A DNA stretch of 64,000 nt from Staphylococcus saccharolyticus (GTDB lineage Bacteria > Bacillota > Bacilli > Staphylococcales > Staphylococcaceae), in contig NZ_UHDZ01000001.1 in the NCBI RefSeq assembly GCF_900458815.1, positions 1,426,001 through 1,490,000 on the forward strand. The letters run 5' to 3'. Shown piece after piece: positions 30,386 to 38,624 of the stretch. The position numbers and the translations under genes were made by a program. Under the pieces are notes generated by a model that saw only the letters and a list, made by a program, of their open reading frames with translations, had not been told where the DNA came from and did not search any database. Position 1 is the first letter of the stretch; each line of letters opens with the position of its first letter.

Positions 30386-30583
30386 TTACGCTTCAGTAAC
30401 TAATGTTATAACCGCATTAAAATCTTCTTCATTATTCGGAAAAGCTCTTTCTTCAATTTGTTTAATAGTGATATTTAACAATTTGTAGCCGTTTCCTTCT
30501 TGAGATTTTAAAAATTCATTAACACTTTTTTCTAAACTTTCAAGTGATTCCTCAGTTAATGTTTTAAATTTTATTTGTTGCAT
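30386..30583 (-). CDS. Small protein of possible Cse60/DUF2758 type
   Basis: A 65-residue acidic soluble protein: MQQIKFKTLTEESLESLEKS, VNEFLKSQEG, then an alternating strand pattern to AVITLVTEA. Size and pattern (a helix followed by two strands) resemble Cse60-like small proteins of Firmicutes, but no catalytic motif is present and the link is weak. An ATG nine bases upstream is in frame, but it overlaps the ribosome-binding site AAGGGGA, so 30583 is preferred. Confidence 0.65.
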   Translation of the reverse strand: MQQIKFKTLTEESLESLEKSVNEFLKSQEGNGYKLLNITIKQIEERAFPNNEEDFNAVITLVTEA

Positions 30584-30904
30584 ATCATCCATTCCCCTTT
30601 CTTTATGTTGATTAAATGATAGAACTTTTCATAGAAAATTTCAATTATTAAAGAAATAAATGCTTTTTAGAACTTAATCACTCAATAGGTTGGACGGAAT
30701 TTATTTAATTTTAAATAGTCTTGATGTATAATAACTACATTCGATTGAATATTCAGAATTATCTATCTACAGTTAGTAGTTACTAGTTAAATTTCTCTTA
30801 TACTACCCATTTCTTTGTAGAGAAATTTTATCTCATTAACACTCAATCAACACGAATCATCGAATAAAATTTAAAATATCGATTAAATATTGGAGGGAAA
30901 GTCT
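30584..30904. other. Leader/intergenic region, 321 bases
   Basis: TATAAT at 30727-30732 marks a probable promoter for the threonine aldolase gene, leaving a leader of about 165 bases. In the leader a 10-base perfect stem AAATTTCTCT / AGAGAAATTT (30789-30798 and 30819-30828) is followed by TATCTC, a hairpin of terminator-like shape with a short T tract. No recognised riboswitch core is seen. Confidence 0.45.
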
Positions 30905-31934
30905 GTGATTTCATTTGAAAATGATTACTTAGAAGGTGCACATGAAAAAGTCTTAAATCGATTAGTTGAAACAAATCTAGTACAAGCTGCCGGATATGGC
31001 TTCGATGACTTTTCAGCACAAGCAGCAGACAAAATACGTAAAATAATTAACTGTCCGGAGGCAACCATCCGATTTTAGGTAGGTGGTACGCAAACCAACC
31101 AAGTCGTCATTAATTCTATGCTTGATAGTTATGAAGGTGTCATATCTACTGATACAGGGCCATGTGGCAGTACATGAAGGTGGCGCGATAGAATTCAGTG
31201 AACATAAAGTGTTAACTATTTCATCTAATGCAGGTAAAATTTCTGCACAAGGTGTTGAAGAAGATTATTTAGAAACATTTCAAAGTGATTTTAAAAAAGA
31301 ACACATGGTATTTCCAGGGATGGTTTATATTTCACATCCAACTGAATACGGAACTTTATACACTAAAGAGGAATTACAATCTTTATCTAGAGTTTGCCGT
31401 AGATATCACATTCCACTATTTATGGATGGTGCACGTTTAGGCTATGGTCTTATGAGCAATCAAACTAATGTAACTATCGAAGATGTTGCAAAATACTGTG
31501 ATGTGTTTTACATAGGTGGTACGAAGATTGGAGCACTTTGTGGTGAAGCAATCGTATTCACTAAACAAAATGAACCTAAAAACTTCACTACAATCATAAA
31601 ACATCATGGTGCTTTATTAGCGAAAGGTTGTTTAACTGGTATACAATTTTTAGAATTATTTACAGATGATTTATATTTTGATATAAGTCGACACGCTATT
31701 AAAATGGCTGAAAAAGTAAAAAAGGGATTTATAGATAAAGGGTATCAAGTCTATTTTGAATCAACAAAAAATCAACAATTTTTTATTTTAAGCAATGATA
31801 AAATTGAAGAACTAAAACAAAAGGTAAAATTCGCAGTTTGGGAGAAATATGATGATCAACATCGTGTTGTCCGCTTTGCAACAAGCTGGGCAACAACAGA
31901 AGAAAATGTTAATCAACTACTAGAACTAATATAA
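30905..31934 (+). pseudogene. Threonine aldolase family PLP enzyme, nonsense and frameshift
   Basis: Low-specificity threonine aldolases cleave threonine to glycine and acetaldehyde. A GTG start (30905) follows GGAGG. The protein reads ISFENDYLEGAHEKVLNRLV to INCPEATIRF, meets TAG at 31076, continues in the same frame as VGGTQTNQVVINSMLDSYEG to STDTG, and then needs removal of one C at about 31150 to continue HVAVHEGGAIEFSEHKVL. The rest is open to 31934, including the PLP-lysine region FYIGGTKIGALCGEA and the Asp of PLFMDGARLGYGL. A substitution and a one-base insertion therefore inactivate it. Confidence 0.87.
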
Positions 31935-31990
31935 AATGCAAAATGAAGTTATAAAAACCGTATCGCTAAAGGGATCTCAGAATGTAGTCA

Positions 31991-32314
31991 GGAGGGTTAT
32001 ACTATGCAACAAGTGAACAAAATGCAGCTATAGCTCAAGCGAAGTCATATGCAAGTACATTACCGATATTTAAGAAAAATTTATACAGATAATTAACTTC
32101 GGAATATGGAGAGAAATTTCCATCAGACATAGCCCAGTATGTTGTCTATCATATTAGTGTGGACTATAAAAAGAATGCACTTAGATTAGTAAAAAGTTAC
32201 GTAAAAAACATGAACATTTCTAATCAAGTATTATATAATTAACTCGTTTCAGAAAATGGAGAAGGATTTACTCCTGAAGAAGCGCAATATGCAATGGATC
32301 ATTTAGATAGATAA
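31991..32314 (+). pseudogene. Remnant of an Ltp-type surface lipoprotein with two repeats
   Basis: One frame carries two tandem copies of the Ltp domain pattern: NAAIAQAKSYASTLPIFKKN-LYR*LTSEYGEKFPSDIAQY and NALRLVKSYVKNMNISNQV-LYN*LVSENGEGFTPEEAQY, ending AMDHLDR. Both copies have TAA where the repeat has Gln (LYRQL, LYNQL), each explained by a single C-to-T change. The N-terminal lipoprotein signal is missing. Ltp proteins are surface or phage-exclusion proteins in other Gram-positive bacteria; here it cannot be expressed as one chain. Confidence 0.75.
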
Positions 32315-32329
32315 TCATTGAAAACGAGA

Positions 32330-32385
32330 GTTTTAACATTAAAGGTTTGTTTTCTTAATCGAAAGCAAACCTTTAATACATTCAT
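32330..32385 (+). terminator. Possible terminator after the Ltp remnant
   Basis: Stem TTAAAGGTTTG / CAAACCTTTAA (about 32339-32349 and 32366-32376) with an imperfect inner stem; no T-run follows on the plus strand (TACATTCAT), so function is uncertain. Confidence 0.4.
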
Positions 32386-32880
32386 ATAAATATGACCTCA
32401 ATAGAATATAAATCCAGTAACCATAAAATTTTTAAAGTTACAATTACTTTCACTCTTTTAAATTATCTTTTGGCAAATACTCTTATCTTTTTATTCACGA
32501 CGCTTCTTTCATTTAAAATTAACATTGGTGTCAGCTTTTTACTAATATTATTTAATTCATCCTATTTTTTCTCAACATCTTTATGGACCACTTTTTAACT
32601 ATATTTATCAATTTGTGTTTATGCCCTTAATGAATTATTAGTACATTAGCTATAATATTTGAATCAATCAATTTTTCTAAAGTTAAGTGTATCTCATTAA
32701 AGTCATTCATTTATATCACCAATTTAAATATCACAATTATCATAATAATAGCAAAAACCCCGAACAAGAATTCCAATTTCTCTTTTTTGTTAGTTTTACC
32801 TATTTTAAAAAATATTTTTATTGCATAGAGGTATTACTATTAGTATGTAGGAGGGGATTCCCCCTCCTGATAGGTTAGCG

Positions 32881-32937
32881 CTCAAATGTCCGTTCAATTA
32901 TTATAGAGTAGGATTTTGTACATTTGAGTTTTTTATT
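32881..32937 (+). terminator. Terminator-like hairpin, plus strand
   Basis: Stem CTCAAATGT / ACATTTGAG (32881-32889 and 32920-32928), a 30-base loop, then TTTTTTATTT. No gene upstream on the plus strand explains it; it may end a small RNA that includes the GC hairpin at 32850-32868. Confidence 0.5.
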
Positions 32938-32940
32938 TAC

Positions 32941-33144
32941 TTACCTTCTGCCACAGGGATAATCAGATTCTTCAACACTATATTGATAGATTTTAATATT
33001 AGAGCCTACATTCATAGGCCGTTTATTACTTATCCCTTAGATTTCTAATAATTTATTGATATTATTGCCAAACTTATTTGCAAAATCAATAGACTTTGCT
33101 TGGCTCAAGCTTTCTGTATTTGTTAAATTATACTCTGCTGTCAT
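32941..33144 (-). pseudogene. Phage major capsid protein, 5' fragment with a stop
   Basis: ATG (33142-33144) with AGGAGGT upstream begins MTAEYNLTNTESLSQAKSID, continues FANKFGNNINKLLEI, then TAA, and the same frame continues GISNKRPMNVGSNIKIYQYS to a stop at 32941. The pattern matches the N-terminus of staphylococcal phage major head proteins. The remaining about 80 percent of the gene is gone, and the internal TAA would stop even this piece. Confidence 0.7.
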
Positions 33145-33216
33145 AATATTACCTCCTAATTTATGAAAATAAATTATTATTTTTTGCAATAGTAGCTTGT
33201 CTTTGTGTATCATCTT

Positions 33217-33725
33217 TTATTGCCAAAATGTCATCTTATTTGACTGAGTGCTCACTGGTGGTTCTTGACTTAATGCTTTTTCAACATTAATTTTTACTAT
33301 TTGATTAAGTAAGTTAGTAAATGATTCAACGTTTTTCTTTGTTTTTTCAGCATCAGTATTTACTAATATAATAATTTGATCATCGAAGCTTTCTAAACCT
33401 GACTCATTGAGCATTGAACGAGTCCCATTTTTCATTTGAGATAAAGCTTTTTCTGCTTTAAGTTCTTCATTCTCTTTCAAAAGCTTTTCGATTTCATATT
33501 GACTCTTTTGATCTTTATTCATTTTGGCCAGTTTCTCAGCTTCTTGAATTGCATCTTTAATACGTTCATCAGATTTTCTTTTTTCTCTAGCTAGACGATC
33601 CTTAATCATTTGAGATACTTCTTCTTGAGAAAATGTTTTCTCCTTCTGTTGTGATTGTTCATGAATTTTTCTGAATTGTCATTGTGCTTCATTTCTTCAG
33701 TAATATTACTTTGATTGTTCTCCAT
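33217..33725 (-). pseudogene. Phage capsid scaffold-type protein (DUF4355), frameshifted
   Basis: A Glu/Lys-rich coiled-coil protein. ATG (33723-33725) after GGAGGT begins MENNQSNITEEMKHNDNSEK. In an A5 run (33666-33670) one base is missing; adding it joins IHEQSQQKEKTFSQEEVSQ to MIKDRLAREKRKSDERIKDA and the rest of the long frame (130 codons). The sequence DRLAREKRKSDERIKDAIQE and KLLKENEELKAEKALSQMK is characteristic of DUF4355 scaffold proteins, encoded just before the capsid gene as here. Confidence 0.8.
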
Positions 33726-33802
33726 GAGATATACCTCCGTTTATAGTCTGTCGACTGCGTATTCCATACTTGCTTTTATAACGTCATCAGCACGTTTTGG
33801 AC

Positions 33803-33828
33803 ATAAAAAATAACCTTCCTTAGAAGGT
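33803..33828 (-). terminator. Terminator between the candidate immunity gene and scaffold gene
   Basis: Stem ACCTTC / GAAGGT (33823-33828 and 33813-33818) with a 4-base loop, then TATTTTTTA on the minus strand. Confidence 0.65.
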
Positions 33829-33837
33829 CAAAATAGT

Positions 33838-33887
33838 GTATAAAAATAGCATCGCTTTCTATTTATCTGTATAGAAAGGATGCTATT
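33838..33887 (-). terminator. Strong terminator after the candidate immunity gene
   Basis: Long stem AATAGCATC-CTTTCTAT / ATAGAAAG-CGATGCTATT followed by TTTATA on the minus strand. It begins at the stop codon of the 64-residue gene. Confidence 0.8.
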
Positions 33888-34080
33888 AAGATATTATTCT
33901 TATTTCTTTAATTTCAGAGTCATCAATAGAGTAAATACCTACTTCAGTTTCTAAATCCATTACGAAATTTCCTGTATCACTTTCATATGGATTCTCAAAG
34001 TTTATTACATCGCCATAAAGTTTATTATTATCATTTAAAACTACATTTACTACATGACCATAAGACCTAGCTATTCTCAT
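33886..34080 (-). CDS. Candidate immunity protein for the phage head-fused toxin
   Basis: A 64-residue acidic protein with no signal or membrane segment. It alternates short beta-strand patterns (HVVNVVLNDNNKLYGDVINF, FVMDLETEVGIYSI, SEIKEIRII), like a small SH3- or Sm-like barrel. Its ATG overlaps the stop of the toxin-like gene (ATGA) and is served by an AAGGAG lying inside the toxin's last codons, so the two are translationally coupled. A strong terminator follows. Unlike its phage neighbours it is fully intact. No family is recognised; the immunity role is inferred from position, size and coupling. Confidence 0.6.
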   Translation of the reverse strand: MRIARSYGHVVNVVLNDNNKLYGDVINFENPYESDTGNFVMDLETEVGIYSIDDSEIKEIRIIS

Positions 34081-35161
34081 TTTTTCATCTCCTTTTTAAC
34101 ATAGGGAACTACATGTGTTCCTGTCTTAGAATAATGTACTTTCCCAAATTTAGTATTGATATAATGACCATTTACAAAAGCTTTTCCAATTACAACACCA
34201 AAGTCTATAATTTCTTTTTTATTAAACTTATTGTTAACTATTAACAATAAACCAGTATTTGATTTTTCCATAAGTAATTTATTCAATTCTTGATTAGGTA
34301 TTGTAGTATAACTGGGAAGCATATAATTATTTTTAATGGCTTTCAATTTACTTTCTTCAAAAAGTTTATGATTATTACGATGTATATTTTGCTTTTCTGG
34401 GTTTATATCTATTTTTATTTTACCACTACGTATCATATCAAGCATTTCTTTTTTTGCTTTTTCTTGTATTTTTTCTTTTTCTAATTCTTTATCCTCAACT
34501 CGGTACTTACCTTTACGTTCTCTAAAGAATTGATCTCTCCAGTTTCCCACATGTGGTACTGTAGTACTTCTACACCAATGATGCATTGGTGGCGCATTAA
34601 TGCCAGGTATCATATCTTTAACTTCAAATACTTTACCGTTTAAAGAATGACATATTTTAGACGTTTTCTTATCTATTTTAGCAACGTATTTATATTCTCC
34701 ATATTCGCCCAGTTCTTTTTTTTCGACTCTGCTTGTACTCTTGCTGACTCAGTAACTAATAACCTACTTGCATTATAAGTAGTTGTGTTAGTTTGTTTCT
34801 TAAAATCCGTTATATACTCATTGGGATGTCTACCTCTAAGTAATACATTACTCGTCGTTCTTTCTACTTCTTTTTGATTTACAGCCATATCTTGCCATAA
34901 TCTTGTAAACCACTTCACACCTTTAAAGTTACTATTCACAACAGCTTTTACATCAGTTTCATCAATTTTCACATGTTTACCAAGTATATGTGCTTGTCTT
35001 TCAACTTCTCTATCAACTGCATCAACTAACTTATTTTCTATCTTATCTTGAATATCTAAAGTGGAGTCTTTGACTATCAAATCTAACTGCTGCTTTAATA
35101 ACTTTTCTCTAGATACTTTCATAGACAAGTTATAAAGCTTGAGTGCCTTGTTTGTCTCATC
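34077..35161 (-). pseudogene. Phage head-morphogenesis (SPP1 gp7/MuF) protein with a toxin-like C-terminus, frameshifted
   Basis: The upstream part (DETNKALKLYNLSMKVSREK, then FKGVKWFTRLWQDMAVNQKE and YNASRLLVTESARVQAE) and the start of the downstream part (KTSKICHSLNGKVFEV, PGINAPPMHHWCRSTTVPHV) are the core of SPP1 gp7/MuF head proteins. The final 107 codons (about 34400-34080; KQNIHRNNHKLFEESKLKAI to HYSKTGTHVVPYVKKEMKK) are not part of that core and resemble the type 50 polymorphic-toxin domain (from memory). The frame breaks in an A8 run (34716-34723); nine A would fuse the parts. The break reads A AAA AAG, the strongest bacterial -1 slippery heptamer. The first 100 or so residues are missing. 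Confidence 0.7.
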
Positions 35162-35315
35162 ACAAAATCTTCAGTAAATTCCATTAGATTGAATCATCAA
35201 TGACTTGTTGATCTATTTAAGATTTATCGATAAAAAGTATATTAAGATTACATTTTAAGAACTTTTCGACCAAATACCCTACTCATTATGAAATGATTGA
35301 CAAAACATAGCTTTT

Positions 35316-35355
35316 AAAACAAAAAAGAAGTTAAGGCAACATTCCTCAACTTCTT
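35316..35355 (-). terminator. Terminator after glnA
   Basis: Stem AAGAAGTTGAGG / CCTTAACTTCTT (one G-T), 7-base loop, then TTTTGTTTT on the minus strand. Confidence 0.9.
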
Positions 35356-35390
35356 ACCCCTATTAAATTTCCCCTGAATTTGTTTAGCGC

Positions 35391-36731
35391 TTAGTATTGC
35401 TTCATGTACTGTTCTCTTTCCCATTCGGATACTTGAGTACGGTAATAATCCCATTCAATTGATTTAGAATTAATAAATTGATTGTAAATGTGATTTCCTA
35501 AAGCATTTTTAATTGAAGAATTTTCACGCATTGCTTTTAACGCAGTATATAATGTTGATGGTAAGTCTTGGATACCCACTGCTTCACGTTCTTCACGATT
35601 CATTTCATAGATATTTTGGTTTACTGGTTCTGGAACTTTAAGTTTATTTTTAATTCCGTCTAATCCTGCTTGTAAAATTGCTGCTAAAGTCATGTAAGGG
35701 TTTGCTGCTGGGTCAACTGAACGTACTTCGATACGAGTTGATAATCCTCTTGATGAAGGTACACGTACTAATGGAGAACGGTTTTTACCACTCCATGCAA
35801 TATAACAAGGTGCTTCATAACCAGGAACTAAACGTTTATATGAGTTAACTAATGGGTTACAAACTGCAGTGAATCCACGTGCGTTTTTAAGTACTCCAGC
35901 TGTAAATTGGTATGCAGTTTCAGTTAATTGCATCTCACCTTCAGGATCGAAGAATGCATTTTCTTTACCTTTAAATAATGACACGTTGAAGTGCATTCCG
36001 CTTCCGTTCACACCGAATAATGGTTTTGGCATGAATGTTGCATGTAAATTATGTTTACGCGCAATTGTTTTTACAACAAGTTTAAATGTTTGAATATTAT
36101 CACATGCAGTCACAGCATCCGCATATTTAAAATCAATTTCATGTTGACCAGGTGCTACCTCATGGTGACTTGCTTCGATATCGAATCCCATATCTTCTAA
36201 TTCTAATACGATATCACGACGACAATTTTCACCTAAATCAGTTGGTGCTAAGTCGAAGTACCCACCATCATCATTTAGTTCTAATGTTGGTTCACCTTTT
36301 TCATCTAACTTGAATAAAAAGAATTCTGGTTCAGGTCCTAGATTGAAATCAGTGAAACCCATTTCTTCCATTTCACCTAAGACGCGTTTTAAGTTTGCAC
36401 GTGGATCACCTTCAAATGGCGTACCATCTGTTTTAAATACGTCACAAATTAAACGAGCAACCTTACCTTGCCCTGCTGTCCATGGGAAAATAACCCATGT
36501 ATCTAAATCAGGATGTAAATACATATCTGATTCTTCAATACGAACGAATCCTTCGATAGAAGATCCGTCGAACATCATTTCGTTGTCTAATACTTTTTCT
36601 AATTGGCTAACAGGAACTTCAACATTTTTAATGACACCTAAAATGTCAGTAAATTGCAATCTTAAATATCTTACGTTTTCTTCTTCAGCAAACTTACGAA
36701 TATCATCTTTTGTAAAGCTACGTTTTGGCAT
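35391..36731 (-). CDS. glnA: Glutamine synthetase, type I
   Basis: Makes glutamine from glutamate and ammonia with ATP. The 446-residue protein is full length with the GSI signature [19 protein letters not shown], the ATP-site [30 protein letters not shown] and the metal/glutamate site segments. As in the feedback-regulated Gram-positive GSI-alpha type, the adenylylation-loop tyrosine motif of enteric enzymes is not evident. It follows glnR by 19 bases and forms the glnRA operon with a GlnR box upstream; in related bacteria feedback-inhibited GlnA also controls GlnR activity. Confidence 0.98.
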   Translation of the reverse strand: MPKRSFTKDDIRKFAEEENVRYLRLQFTDILGVIKNVEVPVSQLEKVLDNEMMFDGSSIEGFVRIEESDMYLHPDLDTWVIFPWTAGQGKVARLICDVFKTDGTPFEGDPRANLKRVLGEMEEMGFTDFNLGPEPEFFLFKLDEKGEPTLELNDDGGYFDLAPTDLGENCRRDIVLELEDMGFDIEASHHEVAPGQHEIDFKYADAVTACDNIQTFKLVVKTIARKHNLHATFMPKPLFGVNGSGMHFNVSLFKGKENAFFDPEGEMQLTETAYQFTAGVLKNARGFTAVCNPLVNSYKRLVPGYEAPCYIAWSGKNRSPLVRVPSSRGLSTRIEVRSVDPAANPYMTLAAILQAGLDGIKNKLKVPEPVNQNIYEMNREEREAVGIQDLPSTLYTALKAMRENSSIKNALGNHIYNQFINSKSIEWDYYRTQVSEWEREQYMKQY

Positions 36732-36750
36732 GGTTTAAATCCTCCAAATT

Positions 36751-37119
36751 TTATTTAATAAATCGTGATAGGTCACCACGGTTTATTGGTAATGTTTCGC
36801 TACGTGGTTTCTGCGTCGCATCTACAATCATTCTCTTTCTAGTTTCTTGTTCGTCTGTAGATAAGTGATCTTGGTCATCAAAAATGATTTGTTTTATACC
36901 TTTAATATTAAACCCTTTCTCTAAAAAAGATTTAATTTCTAAAAGTCTATCTAAATCATTCATCGAAAATAATCTTTTGTTACCCTCAGTTCTTTCAGGT
37001 GTAATAAGTTCATGCGTTTCATAATAACGAATTTGCCTTGGACTTAATTCAGTTAATTTACTTACCACACTCATAGAGAATACGGCCATGTTACGTCTGA
37101 TTGAATCGTTAGACTTCAC
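36751..37119 (-). CDS. glnR: Nitrogen repressor GlnR
   Basis: A 122-residue MerR-family regulator that represses glnRA in nitrogen excess. The N-terminal winged helix holds VVSKLTELSPRQIRYYETHE and LFSMNDLDRLLEIKSFLEKG; the C-terminal tail (ATQKPRSETLPINRGDLSRFIK) is the autoinhibitory/GlnA-sensing end. A GTG start at 37119 follows AGGAGAGG. A perfect GlnR/TnrA box lies 68-84 bases upstream. Confidence 0.95.
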   Translation of the reverse strand: MKSNDSIRRNMAVFSMSVVSKLTELSPRQIRYYETHELITPERTEGNKRLFSMNDLDRLLEIKSFLEKGFNIKGIKQIIFDDQDHLSTDEQETRKRMIVDATQKPRSETLPINRGDLSRFIK

Positions 37120-37186
37120 TTGAACCTCTCCTCTACTTTTGAACTTGTCATTAATTTAGCATAGTTTTACAAAGAATACAAAAGTA

Positions 37187-37203
37187 TGTGAGGTTTTCTA
37201 ACA
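37187..37203. promoter_or_regulatory. GlnR operator upstream of glnRA
   Basis: TGTGAGGTTTTCTAACA fits the GlnR/TnrA consensus TGTNA-N7-TNACA at every fixed position. Confidence 0.85.
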
Positions 37204-37328
37204 CACTATTTATAAATACTGTAATATCAAGGATTTTCAACGCAAAAACACTCATAGAATCTAAAATTTTCGTCAATGACTTAAAATAATTTTAAAATTT
37301 TCTGATAACTTTTGCAATCTAAAAATTA

Positions 37329-37362
37329 AAACTCTCTAAACAAATACCCGTTTAAAGAGTTT
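37329..37362 (-). terminator. Terminator after the PLP lyase-like gene
   Basis: Stem AAACTCTTTAAAC / GTTTAGAGAGTTT (one mismatch) with an 8-base loop, then TAATTTTT on the minus strand. Confidence 0.85.
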
Positions 37363-37369
37363 ACAATCA

Positions 37370-38608
37370 TTATATTAAATTTTGCTCGCACATATTCTCA
37401 ACTGCACGTGTGACTGCTATTTTAACATGTTCATACGTTAAGCCACCTTGAACATATGCTTCATATGGTGGACGTATAGGGCCATCAGCAGATAGCTCGA
37501 TAGATGACCCTTGAATAAATGTTCCAGCTGCCATAATCACATCATCTTCATAACCAGGCATATAACTTGGTTCTGGACTAAAGTGTGCATTAATTGGTGA
37601 AGCATGTTGAATACTCTGACAGAAGGATATCATCTGTTCCTTCGTATCAAATTGCACTGTTTGAATCAAATCAGTCCGCTTCACGTTATATTTAGGTGAA
37701 GTTTTCATGTTTACTTTTTCCAATAATAAACTTGTAAATAATGCGCCTTTTAAACTTTGGCTTACAACATGCGGTGCCAAGAAGAAACCTTGATACATTT
37801 CTTGTAGGGAATTCAGTGAAGCACCTGCTTCTTTACCTATGCCAGGTGCTGTTAAACGATAACCACAACGCTCAATAATGTCCTGTCGTCCTGCGATATA
37901 ACCACCAATTTTAGCTAAACCACCGCCCGGGTTCTTGATTAATGAGCCTGCAATAATATCTGCTCCCACTTCAATAGGCTCTTTGTCTTCGACGAATTCG
38001 CCATAACAATTATCAACAAATACAATGACATCTGGATAAGCTGATTTAATTATTGTAATAGCCTTTTCAATCTCTCTAATTAGTACAGATGGACGTTGAT
38101 CATAACCTTTCGATCTTTGAATAGCGACAACTTTTGTTTGGTCGTTGATGGCTTCAATGACTCGAGAAACATCGATATGACCTTCATTTAACTTCACTTC
38201 ATTGTAATGGATACCATGATCTTTAAGACTTTCGATACCGTTACCGTTAATTCCTATGACCTCTAATAACGTATCATATGGGCTCCCTGTGATATACAAT
38301 AACTCATCTCCATATTTCAAGGTACTTTGTAGTACTATAGTAATTGCATGTGTACCTGAAATAATCTGTGGTCTAACAAGTGCATCTTCAGATTTAAATG
38401 TATGCGCATAAATCTCTTCAAGATGATCTCTTCCAAAGTCATCATAACCGTAGCCCGTAGAGCCTTGTAAATCACTTTCTGTAGCTTTTACATGATGAAA
38501 AGCATTTAACACCTTTTCTTGATTAAATAATGCATTTTTTTCTATTTCCTTAAAGTACGAACTTAATGTCTCCTCTACCTCTTCGATTAAATTGGTAATG
38601 TCTTGCAT
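37370..38608 (-). CDS. Methionine gamma-lyase/aluminium-resistance family PLP protein (YnbB-like)
   Basis: A 412-residue PLP-dependent aminotransferase-fold protein. It has GTHAITIVLQ at the cofactor phosphate site, VFVDNCYGEFVE (the Asp that pairs with the PLP pyridine) and SLIKNPGGGLAKIGGY (PLP-binding Lys). The family is annotated in Firmicutes as aluminium resistance or methionine gamma-lyase-like; the true substrate is not established. Located between hflX and glnR, the same order as in Bacillus (ynbA-ynbB-glnR), so linkage to nitrogen or sulfur metabolism is likely. Confidence 0.9.
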   Translation of the reverse strand: MQDITNLIEEVEETLSSYFKEIEKNALFNQEKVLNAFHHVKATESDLQGSTGYGYDDFGRDHLEEIYAHTFKSEDALVRPQIISGTHAITIVLQSTLKYGDELLYITGSPYDTLLEVIGINGNGIESLKDHGIHYNEVKLNEGHIDVSRVIEAINDQTKVVAIQRSKGYDQRPSVLIREIEKAITIIKSAYPDVIVFVDNCYGEFVEDKEPIEVGADIIAGSLIKNPGGGLAKIGGYIAGRQDIIERCGYRLTAPGIGKEAGASLNSLQEMYQGFFLAPHVVSQSLKGALFTSLLLEKVNMKTSPKYNVKRTDLIQTVQFDTKEQMISFCQSIQHASPINAHFSPEPSYMPGYEDDVIMAAGTFIQGSSIELSADGPIRPPYEAYVQGGLTYEHVKIAVTRAVENMCEQNLI

Positions 38609-38624
38609 AATTAGTCTTCCTTCT

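Larger units (their letters stand above)
32315..32940. other. 626-base region of decayed sequence
   Basis: No intact gene is convincing. On the minus strand, about 32640-32820, a start-less frame gives a basic stretch followed by a membrane helix (KLEFLFGVFAIIMIIVIFK), then an ATG preceded by GGTGAT opening a 27-codon frame (MNDFNEIHLTLEKLIDSNII to VLIIH). These look like scraps of small phage or membrane genes. A GC-rich hairpin GGAGGGG...CCCCTCC lies at 32850-32868. Confidence 0.45.
32941..35170 (-). mobile_element. Internal fragment of a prophage head-gene module
   Basis: Reading leftward, the order is head-morphogenesis (minor head) protein with toxin-like C-terminus, small candidate immunity gene, an unrelated short tail (LCPKRADDVIKASMEYAVDRL ending at about 33739), DUF4355-type scaffold protein, and the start of a major capsid gene. 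This is the canonical order of staphylococcal siphophage head genes. Both ends are cut mid-gene: the minor head protein lacks about its first 100 residues and the capsid gene ends after about 65 codons. There is no integrase, portal or terminase, and no att repeat was identified. It sits between the Ltp remnant and glnA. Confidence 0.8.

Noticed and set aside
32392..32598. 68-codon hydrophobic plus-strand frame
   Set aside because: No ribosome-binding site, Phe/Leu content explained by AT-rich DNA, and it lies in remnant sequence.
32687..32878. 63-codon plus-strand frame
   Set aside because: No ribosome-binding site, and it crosses the GC hairpin and minus-strand scraps.
35162..35390. Phage attachment site next to glnA
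   Set aside because: No integrase and no direct repeat matching the left end near 32.9 kb could be found by eye; the fragment is cut within genes on both sides.
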